NCBI GenBank assembly: GCA_017427985.1
Contig: JAFRRS010000004.1
Span: 1 to 64,000 of the forward strand
Length of the DNA stretch: 64,000 nt
Source of the DNA: Bacteroidales bacterium
GTDB taxonomy: Bacteria; Bacteroidota; Bacteroidia; Bacteroidales; F082
Direction: 5' to 3'
A model generated the notes under the pieces. That model searched no databases. It was given only the letters and a program-made list of their open reading frames with translations, and had not been told where the DNA came from. Position 1 is the stretch's first letter, and each line of letters opens with the position of its first letter. Below are positions 45,736 to 57,518 of this stretch, in pieces. The position numbers were made by a program, and so were the translations under genes.

Positions 45736-47655
45736 ATGTCAAAAATCATTGGTATAGACTTAGGAACAACAAACTCATGCGTTTCAGTTATGGAAGGCAA
45801 TGAGCCTGTAGTGATTCAGAACAGCGAAGGCCACCGCACGACACCGTCAATCGTGGCATTCACCGACAACGGCGAGCGTAAGGTTGGCGAGCCTGCAAAA
45901 CGTCAGGCCATCACAAACCCGTTGAGAACCGTTTATTCAATCAAACGTTTCATGGGCGAGACTTACGACAAGATGCAGAGCGAAATCGGCCGTGTACCTT
46001 ATAAAGTAGTAAAGGGCGGCAACAACACACCACGTATCGACATCGACGGCAAGTTGTATACACCTCAGGAGATCTCGGCAATGGTGCTTCAGAAGATGAA
46101 GAAGACCGCTGAGGACTACCTCGGACAGCCTGTCACAGAGGCCGTCATCACGGTGCCTGCATACTTCAGCGACTCACAGCGTCAGGCCACCAAGGAAGCT
46201 GGCGAAATCGCTGGTTTGAACGTGCGTCGTATCATCAACGAGCCTACTGCAGCAGCTTTGGCATACGGCTTGGACAAGAAGAAGAGCGATGTGAAGGTTG
46301 CTGTGTATGACCTTGGCGGCGGCACATTCGATATTTCAATCCTCGAACTCGGCGACGGCGTGTTTGAAGTGAAATCGACAAACGGTAACACCCACCTCGG
46401 CGGCGACGACTTCGACGAGAGAATCATCAACTGGCTGGCAGAAGAATTCATGAAAGACGAGAACATCGACCTCCGCAAGGACCCGATGTCACTGCAGAGA
46501 TTGAAGGAAGCTGCTGAAAAGGCAAAGATTGAGTTGTCGGCATCGACAGAGACAGAAATCAACCTGCCATATATCACAGCAACACAGAGCGGACCTAAAC
46601 ACTTGGTGCGCAAGCTCTCAAGAGCCAAGTTCGAGCAGTTGTGCGACGACCTCATCCAGGCCACTATCGAGCCATGCCGCAAGGCTTTGGCAGACGCTGG
46701 CATGAGCGTGAGCGACATCGACGACGTGATCTTGGTTGGTGGTTCGACACGTATCCCTGCCATCCAGAACATCGTGCGCGACTTCTTCAAGAAAGAGCCT
46801 TCAAAGGGCGTGAACCCGGACGAGGTGGTCGCAATCGGCGCTTCTATCCAGGGCGGCGTTCTGACAGGCGAAGTGAAAGACGTTCTGTTGCTTGATGTCA
46901 CACCATTGTCACTCGGCATCGAGACCTTGGGCGGCGTGATGACAAAGCTCATCGAGAGCAACACCACCATCCCATTCAAGAAATCGGAGGTGTTCTCGAC
47001 AGCTGTCGACAACCAGCCATCTGTTGAGATCCACGTGTTGCAGGGCGAGCGTCCAATGGCCAACCAGAACAAGACCATCGGCAGGTTCAACCTCGACAAC
47101 ATCCCGCCAGCGCCAAGAGGTGTCCCGCAAATCGAAGTCACATTCGATATTGACGCAAACGGTATCTTGAACGTGTCAGCAAAGGATAAGGCAACTGGCA
47201 AGACCCAGAGCATCCGTATCGAGGCATCGTCAGGCTTGAGCGACGACGAGATCAAGAGGATGAAGGCAGAAGCTGAAGCCAACGCCGACGCCGACAAGAA
47301 GGAACGTGAGCGTATTGACAAAATCAACGCTGCTGACGCCACCATCTTCAACACCGAGAAACAGCTTAAGGAATACGGCGACAAGCTGCCGGCTGACAAG
47401 AAGGGCGAGATTGAGGCTGCTCTTGAGAAGCTGAAGACAGCCCACAGGGCACAGGACATCGCCGGCATCGACGCTGCCATGGCAGAGATGAACGGCATCT
47501 GGCAGAAGGCATCTGAGGAGATGTATAAGAACGCCGGTGCCCAGGGTGGTCAGCAGGGACCTTTCAACGGTCAGCAAGGCCCACAGAATCCAAATCCAGG
47601 AAACGGAGGAAAGGATGACGAGGTGACGGATGTGGATTTTGAAGAGGTGAAATAA
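45736..47655 (+). CDS. dnaK: chaperone DnaK (Hsp70)
   Basis: A 639-residue chaperone: ATPase domain with [31 protein letters not shown] and [11 protein letters not shown]; substrate domain with [14 protein letters not shown]; helical lid; and a Gly/Gln/Asn-rich tail ending [13 protein letters not shown], the conserved EEVK-type end. It folds and refolds cytosolic proteins with DnaJ and GrpE, which are not in this window. It is monocistronic: repeats and a terminator follow directly. Confidence 0.98.
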   Translation: MSKIIGIDLGTTNSCVSVMEGNEPVVIQNSEGHRTTPSIVAFTDNGERKVGEPAKRQAITNPLRTVYSIKRFMGETYDKMQSEIGRVPYKVVKGGNNTPRIDIDGKLYTPQEISAMVLQKMKKTAEDYLGQPVTEAVITVPAYFSDSQRQATKEAGEIAGLNVRRIINEPTAAALAYGLDKKKSDVKVAVYDLGGGTFDISILELGDGVFEVKSTNGNTHLGGDDFDERIINWLAEEFMKDENIDLRKDPMSLQRLKEAAEKAKIELSASTETEINLPYITATQSGPKHLVRKLSRAKFEQLCDDLIQATIEPCRKALADAGMSVSDIDDVILVGGSTRIPAIQNIVRDFFKKEPSKGVNPDEVVAIGASIQGGVLTGEVKDVLLLDVTPLSLGIETLGGVMTKLIESNTTIPFKKSEVFSTAVDNQPSVEIHVLQGERPMANQNKTIGRFNLDNIPPAPRGVPQIEVTFDIDANGILNVSAKDKATGKTQSIRIEASSGLSDDEIKRMKAEAEANADADKKERERIDKINAADATIFNTEKQLKEYGDKLPADKKGEIEAALEKLKTAHRAQDIAGIDAAMAEMNGIWQKASEEMYKNAGAQGGQQGPFNGQQGPQNPNPGNGGKDDEVTDVDFEEVK

Positions 47656-47685
47656 GACCTTAGACTTTAGACCTTAGACTTTAGA
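47655..47685. repeat. tandem 14-bp repeat after dnaK
   Basis: AGACCTTAGACTTT occurs twice head to tail (47655-47668, 47669-47682), followed by AGA. It begins in the dnaK stop codon and runs into the terminator. Confidence 0.75.
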
Positions 47686-47720
47686 AAAGGATGTCGGGAA
47701 AAAAACGGCATCCTTTTTTT
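47685..47720. terminator. terminator between dnaK and the convergent gene
   Basis: AAAAGGATGTCG pairs with CGGCATCCTTTT (one G-U pair) around an A-rich 9-nt loop, followed by T's. The convergent gene's stop is at 47722, so it probably serves both genes. Confidence 0.85.
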
Positions 47721-47721
47721 G

Positions 47722-48348
47722 TTATTGCGATAACCTCTCTGAATAGTAAGGGATTTCAGTTTGCGTTATCTCGATAAGGCGTTGTATACGCTTGTCAAAA
47801 TCTGATTTGGTTATGTTGCGCCAATTCTTTCGTTTTGACGTTTCTCTAAAACCAAAACCTGTCAATTCAATATGTTCTTTTCTGTATTTACGGTCAAGTT
47901 TGTATTTCTTCGTCCAAATACCCGATGGATTACTTAATAAAGTGCAAAACATTTGTGAACTATTGCTCAACAATACAAATTTAAAATTGTCTTTTTGAAC
48001 AACAACCTTACTTTCGGGATAATGATACTTATTGTCTAAATTCTCCGTTATTAAAAAGATTTTATAAGATTCAATAATGTCTTTTGGTAGATTCTCGATA
48101 ATTTTATATGAACGTTTTGTAATTTTGAAAGAAGTGTAAATTGCCAACAGCCAGATAAATACTGCAAAAAGATTTCCCAATAATATGCAAACGGCACAAT
48201 ATAGGATATTTTTTAGGAAAGGAGAAGATGATGACTCTGTCAATAAATAAATTACACAAAAACATACAGAAAATATCACGCCACAAATTCTTAATAGAAA
48301 TCTTGATGTTGTTTTTGTTTTCTCCCGGTATTCTTTAAATGTTATCAT
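47722..48348 (-). CDS. hypothetical two-helix membrane protein
   Basis: A 208-residue protein not recognised as a known family. Two hydrophobic segments (about 17-37 and 46-71) form a hairpin, followed by a basic cytoplasmic or periplasmic domain of about 130 residues rich in Lys, Tyr and Asn. Base composition is AT-rich compared with dnaK. It stands alone between dnaK and the TIGR04076 gene, which suggests an accessory gene. No function can be assigned. Confidence 0.7.
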   Translation of the reverse strand: MITFKEYREKTKTTSRFLLRICGVIFSVCFCVIYLLTESSSSPFLKNILYCAVCILLGNLFAVFIWLLAIYTSFKITKRSYKIIENLPKDIIESYKIFLITENLDNKYHYPESKVVVQKDNFKFVLLSNSSQMFCTLLSNPSGIWTKKYKLDRKYRKEHIELTGFGFRETSKRKNWRNITKSDFDKRIQRLIEITQTEIPYYSERLSQ

Positions 48349-48442
48349 GGTTATTATCTTGATGCAAAAATACGAATAATACTATTCCGATTTTATATTT
48401 TTATGAAATAATTTAATTCTCTTTATTTATCAATAATCTTTT

Positions 48443-48450
48443 TATCTTTG
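48443..48450 (+). promoter_or_regulatory. -7 promoter box
   Basis: TATCTTTG, 22 nt before the ATG of the TIGR04076-like gene. Confidence 0.55.
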
Positions 48451-48472
48451 CAGGCAAATAATCATTTAAATA

Positions 48473-48772
48473 ATGAAAGTAAAAATCACAGCTATTAGGA
48501 AGGCAAACTACATTGATTTGCAGAAGCAGTTTGAGAACCCTATTGAGCATACGTGCGATGTGGTTGAAAGGCAATCTTGGATCTCGGAACACGGCGAGAA
48601 ACCTGAAGGAATGTGCGAAAGCGCCTGGGAGTCGATGCGATGGTTTGTGCAGGAGCTGGCAGCAGGCAGAGGCAACTTCTACGACGGCTGGATGAAGAAC
48701 CCGAACTCGGCTATGATAAGCTGTAACGACGGATTTCGACCAGCCAGTTTTTATATTGAAACAACCATTTAA
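48473..48772 (+). CDS. TIGR04076-like small protein
   Basis: A 99-residue protein resembling the TIGR04076 family: MKVKITAIRK start, paired Cys in EHTCDVVE and EGMCESAWES, then GNFYDGWMKNPNSAMISCNDGFRP. The conserved Cys and Trp suggest a redox or metal role, but the family has no established function. It precedes a TlpA-like thioredoxin gene by 14 nt, so the two may share a transcript. Confidence 0.8.
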   Translation: MKVKITAIRKANYIDLQKQFENPIEHTCDVVERQSWISEHGEKPEGMCESAWESMRWFVQELAAGRGNFYDGWMKNPNSAMISCNDGFRPASFYIETTI

Positions 48773-48786
48773 AATATTAAAATAAT

Positions 48787-49872
48787 ATGAAAAAACTCTT
48801 ATCAATCATTGCAGCCCTGATAATTTTAAGCGGCTGCAACAAATCAAACCAGTTTAAAATTAAACTGAACCTTGAAAATGCCGATGGACAGACCATTATC
48901 CTCGTAAAGAGTCTCGACGGCAAAAAACCGATTATCATGGACACTACAGTCATTGCAGGCAATAAAGCCGTTTTTGATGTCAGTTGCGACAACCCGCAAG
49001 CCATGTATATCCTGGCATTCAAAGATGCACACGAAAACATGATTTTATTCCCTGAAAATCAAAACGTTACGGTGAATGGCGACATGAATGACTACATCCA
49101 TATCGAAGCGACCGGCGGCACTGCACAGAACGCATTCAACGATTATCAGAAAGGCCTCGCGCCATTCTTGGAGTCGTTTGTCCCTCTTGAAGCCGCTGCA
49201 AATGAGGCATACGATAACGACGACAGCTTGAAATATGAGGAGGTCAATGCCCAAATGCTCGCAATTTGGGACGATTATCACAACTATCAGTTCGACTATA
49301 TCAAAAATCACCCTGACGGCTTTGTGACTCATTACATCCTTGATGATTTGAAGACAGACATCAAGCTTGCTCAAGTGATGGAGTTTGAAGAAATCCTCGT
49401 TGGCGAATCCGTTTATCGTGACAATATCAAGAAATTTATTGAAAACAACATGCGCATCGAGCTCGGCCAGCCTTTTATGGACTTCACTTTGCAGACAGCC
49501 TACGGCAAAGATGTCAACCTCGCTGAGATTATCAAAAACAACCAGTTGACGTTGGTTGACTTCTGGGCATCATGGTGCGGACCATGCCGTCATGAGAACC
49601 CTGTAGTGAAGGCAGCGTACGAGAAATATCATGACCTCGGCTTTGAAGTTGTAGGAATTAGTGTCGATAGAAAAGAGGAAGCTTGGCTTCAGGCTGTCGA
49701 GGAAGACGCTTTGCCGTACATTCAAGTGCGCGATGCGGAAGGCTATGTTAGCGATAACTACGCAGTGATTTACATCCCTAGCAATTTCCTTTACGATCAG
49801 AACGGCATCATGATTGCCAAAGGTTTGAGAGGCGAAGAGCTGGTGGCGAAATTAGCCGAATTGCTGAAATAA
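48787..49872 (+). CDS. TlpA/ResA-like thioredoxin lipoprotein with DUF4369-type N terminus
   Basis: A 361-residue lipoprotein: signal MKKLLSIIAALIILSGCN, a DUF4369-like beta domain (about 20-115), a helical middle and a C-terminal thioredoxin domain (about 225-361) with the active site WASWCGPCRHENP. Such proteins reduce disulfides in the periplasm, often for cytochrome c maturation or oxidative defence. The family is expanded in Bacteroidota and paralogue roles are unclear. The downstream convergent gene ends on the next base. Confidence 0.92.
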   Translation: MKKLLSIIAALIILSGCNKSNQFKIKLNLENADGQTIILVKSLDGKKPIIMDTTVIAGNKAVFDVSCDNPQAMYILAFKDAHENMILFPENQNVTVNGDMNDYIHIEATGGTAQNAFNDYQKGLAPFLESFVPLEAAANEAYDNDDSLKYEEVNAQMLAIWDDYHNYQFDYIKNHPDGFVTHYILDDLKTDIKLAQVMEFEEILVGESVYRDNIKKFIENNMRIELGQPFMDFTLQTAYGKDVNLAEIIKNNQLTLVDFWASWCGPCRHENPVVKAAYEKYHDLGFEVVGISVDRKEEAWLQAVEEDALPYIQVRDAEGYVSDNYAVIYIPSNFLYDQNGIMIAKGLRGEELVAKLAELLK

Positions 49873-51108
49873 TCACCAATCGATTTCTTTTATTTCACCT
49901 TCAGGTGAGCGGAAGATATATCGTAGGGGCGAATCATTATTCGCCCTTACATTGTTTTTAAGATTTAAATAAGTGCAATAATCAGTGATTTCAACGTCGT
50001 TGATGCGTATCAGATAGTCGTCGTTGCGGATGCCTTTGCGGTAAGCGTCGCCGTCTTTGCGCACCACCGCTTTAATCACGCCGAGGGTATCGTTTTTGTC
50101 GGCAAGGAGAAACTTCACGCCTCTTTTATCCTCGTTTCCGTAATACTGCACCATGTTGCCGTCGTGAGGAAGCAAAACCAACTGTCGTTTGTGCCCGTCG
50201 ATGATAAGCGAATTCTTTTTCAATATCGATGAGCCTACTTTACCGGTAAGATTGTCGGTCGATACCCACACATCGGTGAAAGTGATGCCGCCCATATCAA
50301 CCTCGGGACAATGGTAAATCCTGTATGGAACTGTGTCGTTAAGACGGCCGAATAATCCTGCGGAATTGTAAACTGTAGTGTCTTTTAGCACCGTATATTC
50401 ATCCATTTTACGTCCTAACTCAGGATCATCTTTAGCCCAAATATTCATAATATACTCCGGCAAATCGAAATCACCGCCTATAGCTCCGGAATCGAACAAT
50501 AACTTGATGCGATGGAAAGGAAAATTCACCCAAACTTGCGGGCGTGTCTTATGATACCTCTTATATTTAAGTGTAGGCTGACCTTTTTCTTCCTTTGAGA
50601 AGAATCCTTTGCGGTCGGTCACTATCATCAGGCTGTCTTTGGTGTCGAACTTGAACGAGAGTCCGCGAACCACGAGGTCGTAGCCGAAAGCGCCGTCAAT
50701 TTTGTCGCAAACGTAATCCTCTAACCCGTTGTCAACCACCATTGTATAGTTTTCGATGGTGATGTTGCCCATCTTGACAGGCGGCAACTTCATAACAGCC
50801 TTTTTTTGGCGTGTTTTTTGGGAATCTACAATAGTTATAGTGTTGCCAGACGGTGTCATCCAATTCTCCTCCTCGCCAATCCAGAAACCCATTTCCGCGC
50901 CGGTGTCGAACATCAGGTTTTTCGTTTCCCCGTTGATTTCCACAGGGATAATTATCGCTCCGTCCCAAATCTTGATTTTCAATGTATCGACGAAGTTATG
51001 CTTCGAAAACTCAATGCCGTTATAAGGTTTTTTCTGCGCCGATGCCTGCAAAAACATCATAAAAACAAACAAAATGGCAATAATAATCGCTTTAATATGA
51101 TTTTTCAT
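49873..51108 (-). CDS. retropepsin-like aspartyl protease with PDZ domain
   Basis: A 411-residue exported protein (signal peptide about 1-24, ending ASAQ). Two aspartyl-protease-like motifs are visible: LMFDTGAEMG (about 68-77) and LLFDSGAIGG (about 210-219). This gives two retropepsin lobes in one chain. A C-terminal PDZ-like domain follows (from about 330, AVVRKDGDAYRKGIRNDDYL). Near the C terminus NNVRANNDSPLRY is encoded by a 28-bp palindromic repeat (49923-49950). The -7 box TATTTTTG is at 51142-51149 on the minus strand. Substrate unknown. Confidence 0.85.
   Translation of the reverse strand: MKNHIKAIIIAILFVFMMFLQASAQKKPYNGIEFSKHNFVDTLKIKIWDGAIIIPVEINGETKNLMFDTGAEMGFWIGEEENWMTPSGNTITIVDSQKTRQKKAVMKLPPVKMGNITIENYTMVVDNGLEDYVCDKIDGAFGYDLVVRGLSFKFDTKDSLMIVTDRKGFFSKEEKGQPTLKYKRYHKTRPQVWVNFPFHRIKLLFDSGAIGGDFDLPEYIMNIWAKDDPELGRKMDEYTVLKDTTVYNSAGLFGRLNDTVPYRIYHCPEVDMGGITFTDVWVSTDNLTGKVGSSILKKNSLIIDGHKRQLVLLPHDGNMVQYYGNEDKRGVKFLLADKNDTLGVIKAVVRKDGDAYRKGIRNDDYLIRINDVEITDYCTYLNLKNNVRANNDSPLRYIFRSPEGEIKEIDW
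49923..49950. repeat. 28-bp palindrome inside the aspartyl-protease gene
   Basis: Arms GTAGGGGCGAAT (49923-49934) and ATTCGCCCTTAC (49939-49950) pair with one mismatch around a 4-nt centre. It is read in frame as VRANNDSPLR in the PDZ-like region. Confidence 0.8.
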
Positions 51109-51141
51109 CTTTAAATTTTAAATAGTTACAATTTTATAACG

Positions 51142-51188
51142 CAAAAATACGGATTTTGCTGCATGTTTTTCCAAATTTTTTATATTTG
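51142..51188. promoter_or_regulatory. divergent promoters (aspartyl protease / GH97)
   Basis: The minus-strand -7 box TATTTTTG is at 51142-51149. The plus-strand -7 box TATATTTG is at 51181-51188, with TTTG at 51155-51158, 22 nt upstream, as a possible -33 element. Confidence 0.6.
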
Positions 51189-51197
51189 CATGATTAA

Positions 51198-53516
<2,319 letters not shown>

Positions 53517-53522
53517 ATTGAA

Positions 53523-53570
53523 CACGGATCTTCACGGATTAAAATTAGAAAAAAATCCGTGTAATCCGTG
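53523..53570. repeat. CACGGATT inverted repeat cluster
   Basis: CACGGAT at 53523 and CACGGATT at 53533 face AATCCGTG at 53554 and 53563. Together they can form a long hairpin. It fills the gap between GH97 and GH78 and extends the apparent GH78 frame upstream of its true start. Confidence 0.75.
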
Positions 53571-53580
53571 GTTAAAAAAT

Positions 53581-56253
53581 ATGAAACATCTTGTTAAAAT
53601 ATTGATTTGTGTCCTGCTGCTCGTTTCTTGCAGTAAAACCTCGCATTTTGAGATAAAAACCGTTGAAACCAACGAGCCGCGATTCAGTTGGAATTTTGAG
53701 TCGGATGCGCAAAATGTGAAGCAGACGAGCTACAGAATCGTTGCCGCATCGACATTCGAAAATGCTCAAAATGGTGTCGGCGACCTCTGGGATTCTGGCG
53801 TAATCGATTCTGACAGAATGCTTTACATTCCTTATGAAGGCAAGCCGCTTCAAAGCCGCGACAAGGTGTTTTGGAAAGTCTTCGCAACCCTGTCTTACGA
53901 TAAAAACAAGACAGTTTCTGTTGAAAGCGACGTAAAATCTTTTGAGATAAGTCTTTTAGAATCAAGCGATTGGCTGGCAAAATGGATTGGCCACGAGTTC
54001 GATGACGATGTGCTTGTCGGGAAGACTCGGTTGGCGGCACGATACCTTCGAAAAGAGTTTCATTTGGATGAAAACATCGCCGAGGCACGGCTCTATGTCA
54101 GCGGACTCGGGCAATACAGCGCTTACATCAATGGAGTTGAAGTCGCACCCGACGAATTGCTGAAACCGGCATTGTCTGATTATCGTAAACGAGTGTATTT
54201 CAATACTTTCGATGTCACAGATTTGCTTAAAAACGGCGACAATGCCATCGGTGTGACTCTTGCTGGCGGTCGTTTCACAGCCATGCGATACAACGCCCAA
54301 AATCCTGATTTCGACTTCACCGACAACGTGCTTCATTTCGGCACTCCAAGAATGATTTTGCAGATTGAAATAACTTATGAAGATGGCACTAAAGATTTGA
54401 TTGTCAGCGATGAATCATGGAGAATAACCAACAAAGGACCGATTCGGACATCAAACGAATACGATGGCGAAACTTACGACGAAAATTATGATTTAGGCGA
54501 CTGGACTATGCCAAATTACGATGATACTTCCTGGTTAAAAGCAGAACTTGTCGAAGCCCCTAAAGGCGAGCTAAAACCGCAGCCCAACCCCAATATCGCG
54601 ATTCAGGACCTGCTGACGCCTGTTGCCATTTTCAAGAAAAACAACAAATGGATTCTCGCCATGGGACAAAACATGGTCGGCGTGTTAGAGATGAACATTT
54701 CAGGCCAAAAACCAGGCGACACAATCATATTGCGATTTGCCGAAAATATTTATCCCGACAGCACCGTCGATGTGAGAAACCTGCGCTCAGCAGAGGCGAC
54801 AGACCGATATATTATTGGAAATGAGACGTTTCGGGAAACGTCTCTACAGTGGAGGCCGATGTTTACGTATCATGGTTTTCGTTACGTTGAGGTCACAGGC
54901 CTCCGAGACACTCCAAAAGCCTCTGATTTTCAAGGTCTTGTATTCTATGATGAGATGCTTACTACAGGCTCTTTTGAGACATCCAACGAGATTCTGAACG
55001 CCGTTTATCGCAACGCTTATTGGGGAATACGAGGCAACTACCGCTCAATGCCGACAGATTGTCCGCAACGCGACGAGCGTATGGGCTGGACCGGCGACCG
55101 CGCCACAGGCTGCTATGGCGAGTCGTATGTTTTTGATAATCACAAATTTTACGCGAAATGGCTCGACGACGGCGAAGACTGCCAGCTCGAAAACGGCTCC
55201 CTTTCCGACGTGTTTCCGCCATATTGGCGCAACTACACCAACAGCATGACATGGCCTGGCGCTTTCATCACAGTGGCCGACATGATTTACACCCGTTTTG
55301 GCGACGACAAACCCATCCGTGAGCATTATCAGGCAATGAAAAAATGGCTTAACTTTATGAAAACCAGATACATGTTCGATGGTATCATGAAGCGCGACCA
55401 ATACGGAGACTGGTGCATGCCGCCTGAGTCGCCAGAGATGATTCATTCGCACGACAGAGACCGCCGGACACGTTCGATGATAATCGCGACGCCGTACTAC
55501 TGCTATCTTTCAAATAAAATGGCAAAATTCGCTAAAATATTAGGTTTTACTGATGATGTAGAATATTATCGAAACGAAGTTTCCGCCACGGCTGAGGCTT
55601 ACAATTCAAAATATTTGAATCAGCAAATCTGGCGTTACGACAACAACACAGTGACAGCTAACATCCTGCCATTGTTTTTCGGGATGGTGCCAAAAGGTCA
55701 CGAAACCGACGTTTTAGAAAACATCGTTGACCGCACCGAAGACCTGCACGACTATCACGTCTCGACAGGCGTTGTCGGCATCCAGTTTTTGATGCGCACG
55801 CTCACTGAATACGGTCGTGGCGACCTCGCACTGCAGATTGCCACCAACGACACCTATCCAAGCTGGGGCTACATGGTCCGCAACGGCGCCACCACCATCT
55901 GGGAGCTCTGGAACGGCAACACCGCCGACCCTTCGATGAACTCCGGCAACCATGTGATGCTCCTTGGCGACCTCATCATTTGGGAATATGAATACCTTGG
56001 CGGAATTCGGGCATTGGAGCCGGGCTACACAAAAATTCAACTAAAGCCCTATCCTATTGACGGTCTTGACTTTGTGAACTGCACTTATAACTCCGTCAGC
56101 GGTCGCATCGAGAGTAACTGGAAACGTAATGGTAAGCGTTTCGAGTGGGACATAGTGATTCCTGCCAACACCGAAGCCGAGGTTTGGATTCCGACTTCTA
56201 AAGGCTATAAAGTAAAGAATTTAGGCAGCGGAAAATATCATTTTAATAACTAA
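53581..56253 (+). CDS. GH78 alpha-L-rhamnosidase-like lipoprotein
   Basis: An 890-residue lipoprotein (signal MKHLVKILICVLLLVSC with lipobox). Domain order fits bacterial rhamnosidases: N-terminal Ig-like region, beta-sandwich with YVSGLGQYSAYINGVEVAPD, then an (alpha/alpha)6 barrel with CPQRDERMGWTGDRA and a C-terminal beta domain. GH78 enzymes hydrolyse terminal alpha-L-rhamnose from plant or bacterial glycans. NETFRETSLQ (from residue 414) is encoded by a palindromic repeat just before the conserved FTYHGFRYVEV. The ATG at 53581 is chosen because it starts the lipoprotein signal; the upstream frame is a repeat. Confidence 0.92.
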   Translation: MKHLVKILICVLLLVSCSKTSHFEIKTVETNEPRFSWNFESDAQNVKQTSYRIVAASTFENAQNGVGDLWDSGVIDSDRMLYIPYEGKPLQSRDKVFWKVFATLSYDKNKTVSVESDVKSFEISLLESSDWLAKWIGHEFDDDVLVGKTRLAARYLRKEFHLDENIAEARLYVSGLGQYSAYINGVEVAPDELLKPALSDYRKRVYFNTFDVTDLLKNGDNAIGVTLAGGRFTAMRYNAQNPDFDFTDNVLHFGTPRMILQIEITYEDGTKDLIVSDESWRITNKGPIRTSNEYDGETYDENYDLGDWTMPNYDDTSWLKAELVEAPKGELKPQPNPNIAIQDLLTPVAIFKKNNKWILAMGQNMVGVLEMNISGQKPGDTIILRFAENIYPDSTVDVRNLRSAEATDRYIIGNETFRETSLQWRPMFTYHGFRYVEVTGLRDTPKASDFQGLVFYDEMLTTGSFETSNEILNAVYRNAYWGIRGNYRSMPTDCPQRDERMGWTGDRATGCYGESYVFDNHKFYAKWLDDGEDCQLENGSLSDVFPPYWRNYTNSMTWPGAFITVADMIYTRFGDDKPIREHYQAMKKWLNFMKTRYMFDGIMKRDQYGDWCMPPESPEMIHSHDRDRRTRSMIIATPYYCYLSNKMAKFAKILGFTDDVEYYRNEVSATAEAYNSKYLNQQIWRYDNNTVTANILPLFFGMVPKGHETDVLENIVDRTEDLHDYHVSTGVVGIQFLMRTLTEYGRGDLALQIATNDTYPSWGYMVRNGATTIWELWNGNTADPSMNSGNHVMLLGDLIIWEYEYLGGIRALEPGYTKIQLKPYPIDGLDFVNCTYNSVSGRIESNWKRNGKRFEWDIVIPANTEAEVWIPTSKGYKVKNLGSGKYHFNN
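54820..54847. repeat. 28-bp palindrome inside the GH78 gene
   Basis: Perfect 10-bp arms GAGACGTTTC (54823-54832) and GAAACGTCTC (54835-54844), with an intact right end TAC. The left end is AAT instead of GTA. It is read in the same frame as the GH97 copy, giving NETFRETSL, then Gln from the next codon. Confidence 0.9.
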
Positions 56254-56260
56254 TTTTTCC

Positions 56261-56268
56261 TATTTTTG
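56261..56268 (+). promoter_or_regulatory. -7 promoter box for the AI-2E-family gene
   Basis: TATTTTTG, 15 nt before the ATG at 56284. A possible start at 56266 lies inside it. Confidence 0.55.
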
Positions 56269-56283
56269 CAAAAACATCTTTCT

Positions 56284-57420
56284 ATGGAAAAACAATCATA
56301 CGTTGAAAAACTGTCAAAATACTTGATTTATCTGGGAATACTGGCAATGATAAGCATTGTGTGCTGGTATTTTAGAAGTGTACTTGTGTATGTGATTCTG
56401 GCGTTTGTGGTCTCTCTCGTCAGCCGACCGTTGGCACGCCTGATGGGAAAAATTCGCATCAAAGGAAAAAGTGCACCAAGTTGGCTTTTGGCAATCGTAT
56501 CGATTTTCATCGTCATCGCCGTAATGCTGATGATGATTATCCTGGTGATTCCGGTGATAACCAACATCATCAACGAAGCTTCACTTTTCGGTAATATGAA
56601 CCACTTGAACGGCAACCTTGGCATCACCATCAACGAATGGATTGTTGGCATGTTCCCCAGTCTGGGCAAGGATTTTGACGCCATCAGCGTGCTGCTCAAC
56701 TACCTGAAAGGCATAGTGTCGGATTTCGACATCACCGGGCTGATAGGTTCAGTCGGTTCCGTTGTGATTGGCATGGCCGTCGGACTCTTTGCGGTGGTGT
56801 TTATCTCATTCTTCTTCGTAAAAGACGAAAATCTGTTCTCAAAGATTGTCGCCGCCTTGGTTCCCGACCACCTCGAAGTCTCCGTGACAGAATCCATCGA
56901 CGACATCGAGCATCTGCTTTCGCGTTATTTTGTAGGGCTGATTTTGGAGATGCTTGGCGTTGCGCTCTTCAATTTCCTTGGCTTGTGGCTCATCGCCCGC
57001 ATCGGCGTCAGCTATGCTCTCGGCATCGCGTTCATCGCCGGAATTCTCAACATCATTCCGTATGTCGGACCAATCATCGGCGAAGTGCTTGGTGCGTTGC
57101 TGTGCATGGTGCTACACTACGGTGCCGGTGTCGGTTTGGATGTAAACATATGGTTCTTCGCACTCATTGTGCTGTTAATCATGCTGGCGGTACAGCTCAT
57201 CGACAACTTCGTGCTGCAGCCGATAATCTATTCGACGAGTATCAAGGCGACGCCGCTTGAGATTTTCATCGTGATGCTTTTGGCTGGAACCATCGGTGGC
57301 ATATTGGGAATGCTTGCCGCAATCCCTGCCTACACTGTCATCCGCGTCATCGCCGGTCGTTTTTTCCACGACAAAAAAGTTGTGCAGCGCCTGATGCCGG
57401 GAATTAAAAAGGGAAAATAA
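56284..57420 (+). CDS. AI-2E family (PerM/TqsA-like) membrane transporter
   Basis: A 378-residue protein with about eight hydrophobic segments, the family's large loop (about 145-205) and the hallmark GILNIIPYVGPIIGEVLGALLCM, then a C-terminal PLEIFIVMLLAGTIGGILGMLAAIPAYTVIRV. The family includes autoinducer-2 exporters and Na+/H+ antiporters, so the substrate is open. It has its own promoter downstream of the GH78 gene. It is the last gene before the AT-rich island. Confidence 0.9.
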   Translation: MEKQSYVEKLSKYLIYLGILAMISIVCWYFRSVLVYVILAFVVSLVSRPLARLMGKIRIKGKSAPSWLLAIVSIFIVIAVMLMMIILVIPVITNIINEASLFGNMNHLNGNLGITINEWIVGMFPSLGKDFDAISVLLNYLKGIVSDFDITGLIGSVGSVVIGMAVGLFAVVFISFFFVKDENLFSKIVAALVPDHLEVSVTESIDDIEHLLSRYFVGLILEMLGVALFNFLGLWLIARIGVSYALGIAFIAGILNIIPYVGPIIGEVLGALLCMVLHYGAGVGLDVNIWFFALIVLLIMLAVQLIDNFVLQPIIYSTSIKATPLEIFIVMLLAGTIGGILGMLAAIPAYTVIRVIAGRFFHDKKVVQRLMPGIKKGK

Positions 57421-57440
57421 GCCAAGTTCCCAAATGAAAG

Positions 57441-57485
57441 TCCGCCAACTCGCCGAATAAATTTCCGCCAAAGTGCCGAATAAAT
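57441..57485. repeat. two 22-bp direct repeats at the island edge
   Basis: TCCGCCAACTCGCCGAATAAAT (57441-57462) and its near copy (57464-57485) differ at three adjacent positions. A possible third, weaker copy precedes at about 57421-57440. They lie between the core AI-2E gene and the first gene of the AT-rich island. Confidence 0.75.
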
Positions 57486-57518
57486 ATCTGTATGGTGTGT
57501 TTTTAGAATTGTAAATTA

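Noticed and set aside
46182-47498. 438-codon open frame antisense to dnaK
   Set aside because: It is a shadow of dnaK codon bias. It has Ser-rich nonsense composition, no promoter and no recognisable domain.
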